Part shown: positions 30,682 through 35,141 of the stretch, piece after piece
Position numbering within the stretch: position 1 is the stretch's first letter
How the letters are laid out: every line of letters begins with the position of its first letter
Source of the DNA: CAYRSS01 sp964426945
Lineage (GTDB): Bacteria > Planctomycetota > Phycisphaerae > UBA1845
NCBI GenBank assembly: GCA_964426945.1
Contig: CAYRSS010000044.1
Span: 1-35,141, forward strand
DNA length: 35,141 nt
Direction of reading: 5' to 3'
Program-made: the position numbers and the translations under genes
Notes under the pieces: generated by a model
Seen by the model: the letters and a program-made list of their open reading frames with translations, nothing else
Told to the model about the DNA's origin: nothing
Databases searched by the model: none

Positions 30682-31866
30682 ATGGCCGACGACATCGTCA
30701 TCAGCGGCATGGGCGTGATCTCGCCGATCGGATCCGACGAATCCTCGTTCTGGGACGCGCTCACGGCGGGCCGATCCGGCGCCGCCCCGATCCATTCTCT
30801 CGACACCAGCGAACTGACGAGGCGCATCGCCTGCGAGGTGAAAGAGCCCGTCGAGTCTCAGCGGCCGATGGGCCGCGCGTCCGCACTCGCGGTCAAGGCC
30901 GCTCTGCAGGCGACGGCGCAGGCTCGCCTCGCGCCGGAGGCGCTCGCCGAGGCGCGCACCGAGGTCATCGTTGGCACGACCATGGGCGAAACCCAGTTCA
31001 TCGAAGACCGCCTCTTTGAGCCCGCCGAGCGCTGGCTGACCGCCGAGCACGTGGGGGAAATCGCCACCGGCCGGCCGGGCTGCATCGCCCGCAATGTGCG
31101 CGAAGCGCTCGGCATGGGCGGCATGGGATATGACCTGTACGGGGCGTGCGCGGCGGCCAATCTCGCCATCTCGACAGCCCGGCGCCACCTGCTCGAGGGG
31201 CGCTGCGACGTGGCGCTGGTGGGCGGGGCGGACGGCTTCTCGCGTCTGGCGTTCATCGGCTTCATGCGGCTGCGCGTCATGGCGGCTGAGGTTTGCCGGC
31301 CATTCGACGAGGCGCGAGACGGTCTGCTCGTCGGTGAGGGGGCCGCGATGTTCGTGCTGGAGCGCGAATCATCGGCCCGCGCTCGCGGGGCAAAGATCCG
31401 TGCCCGTGTCGCCGGTTGCAGCATCGCCTCGGAAAACTACCACCCGACGCGGCCCGCGCCCGACGGAGACGGCCTGACGCGGGCGACGCTCGCAGCGATC
31501 CGCCAGGCCGGGCTGACGGCTTCAGACGTCCAGTATGTCTGCGCTCATGGCACCGGCACGCCGCAGAATGACATGATCGAGGTGAAGGTGCTCCACCAGT
31601 GCTTCCCCGGCGGGGTCGCGTTCAGTTCGATCAAGGCACTGACCGGCCACACCATGGGCGCGGCGGCGGGCGTCGAGGCCGCCGCGTGCGTCCTGATGCT
31701 CGAAAATCAGAAGTTGATCCCGACGTGGCACCTGACCAACGTGCTGCAGCCTTGCGAGATGGACCCGGTGCAGGGTGCCGTCCGCGAGGCCCGGGTCTCG
31801 AATATCGTGAACAACTCCGCCGGGTTCGGGGGGTATAACAGCAGCATCGTGCTGTCGGCTGCTTAA
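30682..31866 (+). CDS. Beta-ketoacyl synthase (KAS II-like), first of two
   Basis: A 394-residue thiolase-fold condensing enzyme. The active cysteine is C156 in DLYGACAAANLAI, where the usual TACSSG or TACATG has become GACAAAN. H289 (CAHGTGTPQND), K318 and H323 (SIKALTGHTMGAAAG) complete the set, and NSAGFGGYNSSIVL ends the domain. It should catalyse decarboxylative condensation of an ACP-bound extender with an acyl primer. It lies 127 bases after the ACP gene, with GC-rich hairpins between, and precedes a second, more divergent ketosynthase. It has no Shine-Dalgarno sequence. FabF of primary metabolism is an alternative, but the altered cysteine motif and the neighbours make a secondary pathway likelier. 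Confidence 0.9.
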   Translation: MADDIVISGMGVISPIGSDESSFWDALTAGRSGAAPIHSLDTSELTRRIACEVKEPVESQRPMGRASALAVKAALQATAQARLAPEALAEARTEVIVGTTMGETQFIEDRLFEPAERWLTAEHVGEIATGRPGCIARNVREALGMGGMGYDLYGACAAANLAISTARRHLLEGRCDVALVGGADGFSRLAFIGFMRLRVMAAEVCRPFDEARDGLLVGEGAAMFVLERESSARARGAKIRARVAGCSIASENYHPTRPAPDGDGLTRATLAAIRQAGLTASDVQYVCAHGTGTPQNDMIEVKVLHQCFPGGVAFSSIKALTGHTMGAAAGVEAAACVLMLENQKLIPTWHLTNVLQPCEMDPVQGAVREARVSNIVNNSAGFGGYNSSIVLSAA

Positions 31867-31869
31867 GCT

Positions 31870-32007
31870 GAGAAACCGCAGAGGACGCGGAGCAGTGGAC
31901 GCAGAGATCGGGGAGACGCGCATGCGGCCTGCGGTGTATTCACGAGGCGATTGGGCGGTGGTCTCCGTGCTCTCTGCGTCTTCGCTCCGTGTGCTCTGCG
32001 GTTCCTC
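31870..32007. repeat. 138-base imperfect inverted repeat between the two ketosynthase genes
   Basis: The left arm (31870-31917) and right arm (31961-32007) pair at about 38 of 48 positions with one gap, around a 43-base loop. Each arm holds the purine-rich pattern CCGCAGAG ... ACGCAGAG. The element begins three bases after the first ketosynthase stop and ends about 40 bases before the ribosome site of the second. It has no open frame. It looks like a REP/MITE-like dispersed hairpin element, but copies elsewhere in the genome cannot be checked here. Confidence 0.75.
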
Positions 32008-32060
32008 TTCCGCTCCGGTGTTCCGGGGCATCTCGCGATCGTGCGACGGAGTAACGTCTG

Positions 32061-33329
32061 ATGCGTGACCCGCAGCGTGTGGTGATCACCGGCCTGGGGC
32101 CGGTTACGTCGATCGGCATCGGCGCCGCTGCGCTGTGGGAGGCGATGAGGGCCGGCCGGTCCAATGTCGTGCGGCGACGGCTGCTCGTGGATGTGGCGTC
32201 TGCGGCGCAGATCCCCGTCGCCGCCATGCCGCAGCTCTCCGACGTGCCGGGGCTTGACGCGCTGGCGTCATTCCTCTCGGGGCAGGGGTGCGAGGCCTAC
32301 CGCGACCTCGGCTACTCGCTGCTGGCGACGCAATTGGCGCTGGCCGACGCGAAGCTGGCTTACGACCGCGATCACAACACCATCGGCGTCGTCCAGGCGT
32401 TTGAGGCTCCGGGCATCGAGCGGGCGGTCTCGCAGTTGTTTGAGATCATCAGCACCCCGCTGCCGATGGACGCGCCGCCCGCGCTCTACGACGTGCTCGC
32501 GCCGCGCTTCTACAACGCCCAGCCGTTTCTGTACGTCCATCTGGTCAGCAAGGCCTTCGGCCTCCACGGCTTCGCCACCAGCGTGCACAACGCATGCTCA
32601 TCGGGCGCGTTTGCGATCGAGATGGCGGCGGAGCGGATCCGTAGCGGCGCGGCCGACGTCATGATCGTCGTCGGCGGCGAGTCGTTCGACACGGCCGTGC
32701 GGCTGGAGTGGTTCCGGCGGCTCGACCTTTACGCCGACGAGCAGATTATGCGGCCGTTCGACGAGGACGCGGCCGGTTTCTACGTCGGCGAGGGCGCGGG
32801 GGCGATCGTGCTCGAGTCTCAGGCTCACGCGGCCGCCCGCGGGGCGACGGCCTACGGCGAGTATGTCGGCGGGGCGTTCGCGCAGCAGGGCTGGAAGCAG
32901 GCGTATCCCGACGTCCGCGCGGGCCGTCTGTGCGATGTCATTGCCCGGGCAATGTCGTCATGCGGGGTGGCCGCCGGGGATCTTGACCTGATCGTGCCGC
33001 ACGGCGCGGCGACGACGCTGTCGGACAAATACGAATCGACCTGTTTTGCCCGGGCGCTGAAGGGCGAGAAGACCGCAGCCGTGGCGACGGTGTTCAAGCC
33101 TTATTTCGGCCACATGCTGGCCGCCAGCGGCGTGGTGGAGGTCATCGCGACGATGCTCGCCATGCGTAACGGCCACATTCCGGCCACGCTGCACACGCGG
33201 GCGGAGCGGGCGCAGTTCGCCGCGCCGCTGATCACGGGGACGGGCGTGGATCGCAGCGTAAAGACGGTGCTGAAGCTCTCGACCGGGTTCACGGGCCACG
33301 ATGCGGCGGGGGTGTACCGGGCGGTGTAA
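32061..33329 (+). CDS. Divergent beta-ketoacyl synthase, second of two
   Basis: A 422-residue condensing-enzyme homologue. It keeps C179 (VHNACSSGAFAIEMA), H314 (IVPHGAATTLSDKYE), K346 and H351 (VFKPYFGHMLAASG), so it is not a chain-length-factor lacking the cysteine, although the motifs around H314 and K346 differ from the norm (HGAATTLSD for HGTGTxxND; FKPYFGH for SKxxxGH). The region 55-150 between the N-terminal VVITGLGPVTSIG and the cysteine is unusually divergent. GGAG stands nine bases before ATG 32061. As a pair with the first ketosynthase it may form a heterodimer or act on a different step, such as starter-unit loading. It converges on cysA, with 57 bases between. Confidence 0.87.
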   Translation: MRDPQRVVITGLGPVTSIGIGAAALWEAMRAGRSNVVRRRLLVDVASAAQIPVAAMPQLSDVPGLDALASFLSGQGCEAYRDLGYSLLATQLALADAKLAYDRDHNTIGVVQAFEAPGIERAVSQLFEIISTPLPMDAPPALYDVLAPRFYNAQPFLYVHLVSKAFGLHGFATSVHNACSSGAFAIEMAAERIRSGAADVMIVVGGESFDTAVRLEWFRRLDLYADEQIMRPFDEDAAGFYVGEGAGAIVLESQAHAAARGATAYGEYVGGAFAQQGWKQAYPDVRAGRLCDVIARAMSSCGVAAGDLDLIVPHGAATTLSDKYESTCFARALKGEKTAAVATVFKPYFGHMLAASGVVEVIATMLAMRNGHIPATLHTRAERAQFAAPLITGTGVDRSVKTVLKLSTGFTGHDAAGVYRAV

Positions 33330-33386
33330 AGCCCGCATGCGGGTCTCGCTCGCGCTGCCCCCAACCGCTCATCGGCGCTGCGGTGC

Positions 33387-34525
<1,139 letters not shown>

Positions 34526-34529
<4 letters not shown>

Positions 34530-35141
34530 GGGGCGGGCTTCTCCGCGGTGACGAGCCGGGCCACGCGCTCCGCGTGGCGGGCCTTCCACTCGACAATCGA
34601 CTTGAGCCCGAGCGTGATCAGTGCCAGAAGCGTCAGCAGCGACGCCACCGCAAAGGCCCCGGCAAAGTTGTACTCGTTGTACAGAATCTCGACGTGCAGC
34701 GGCATCGTGTTCGTCCGTCCGCGGATATGGCCGGAGACGACCGACACCGCTCCAAACTCCCCCATGGCTCGCGCGTTGCATAGGATGACTCCGTAAAGCA
34801 GGGCCCAGCGGATGTTCGGCAGGGTCACACGGCGGAATGTCTGCCAGCCGGACGCGCCCAGCACCATCGCGGCCTGCTCCTCTTCGCTGCCCTGTTCCTG
34901 CATGAGCGGGATGACCTCCCGCGCGACAAACGGAAACGTCACGAAGATCGTCGCGAGGACGATGCCGGGCACCGCGAAGATGACCTTTAGATCATGCTCC
35001 GCCAGCCACGGTCCCAGCCAGCCCTGAAGCCCGAACAGCAGCACGAAAACCAGTCCCGAAACCACCGGCGGTACGGCGAACGGCAGGTCGATCAGTGTGA
35101 TCAGCACGCTGCGGCCCACGAACTGGAACTTGCCGATCGCC
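34526..35141 (-). CDS. cysW: Sulfate ABC importer permease, C-terminal part (cut by window edge)
   Basis: About 204 codons of an inner-membrane permease whose start lies outside the window. The visible protein begins AIGKFQFVGRSVLITLIDLP. It contains FAVPPVVSGLVFVLLFG, the EAA loop EEEQAAMVLGASGWQTF that docks on the ATPase, and ARAMGEFGAVSVVSGHIRG followed by TNTMPLHVEILYNEY, the segment that distinguishes CysW from CysT. Four or five transmembrane helices are visible. The stop overlaps the cysA start, so the two are translationally coupled. cysT and the sulfate-binding protein would be expected beyond the edge. Confidence 0.93.

Noticed and set aside
32061..33329. Second ketosynthase as a chain length factor without active cysteine
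   Set aside because: C179, H314, K346 and H351 are all present, so it is not a typical CLF.

Overview
The window is GC-rich, densely coded bacterial chromosome. Several features point to the Planctomycetota, probably a Phycisphaerae-like lineage: a secreted protein carrying DxNxNxVPDECD-type repeats, GACC-type cysteine motifs and eight-cysteine repeats; a PEP-CTERM protein; and many long antisense shadow reading frames typical of very high GC. The taxonomic call is inference from protein style, not from a marker gene. I see no insertion sequence, prophage or CRISPR array.

Layout. 1-678 (-): start of clpC, cut by the window edge. 1121-1639 (+): HIT-family protein. 1651-1724 (-): tRNA-Val(UAC). 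1888-4230 (+): phosphohexomutase, followed by a HAD hydrolase (4337-5626). 5650-9028 (-): an apparent operon glyA - lipoprotein - thioredoxin-fold/TPR protein. 9115-11637 (-): GT39-like membrane glycosyltransferase with a soluble tail. 11638-12373: a 736-base stretch with no convincing gene. 12374-16303 (+): a 1309-residue secreted cysteine-rich repeat protein with a C-terminal sorting tail. 16656-18083 (+): SLC13-family carboxylate transporter. 18201-19649 (+): a small unknown protein and a secreted alpha/beta hydrolase. 19662-21008 (-): AAA+ ATPase. 21395-22015 (+): PEP-CTERM protein with a clear intrinsic terminator. 22306-22980 (+): unknown membrane protein.

The most interesting part is 22998-33329. 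A divergent MMPL/RND exporter (-) faces a DevC-like ABC permease. The permease overlaps (ATGA) a single gene encoding an ABC ATPase fused, through one transmembrane helix, to an HlyD/DevB-type periplasmic adaptor. Immediately downstream on the same strand lie a DUF1702 protein (the family known from enediyne loci as UnbL), an acyl carrier protein and two divergent ketosynthases that both keep Cys-His-Lys-His. Taken together this looks like a compact locus making and exporting an acyl or polyketide-type product, by analogy with heterocyst glycolipid export (DevBCA) and aryl-polyene loci that pair ketosynthases with MMPL exporters. The product is unknown. A 138-base imperfect inverted repeat sits between the two ketosynthase genes.

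33387-35141 (-) is the end of a sulfate ABC importer operon (cysW, cut by the edge, overlapping cysA by ATGA).
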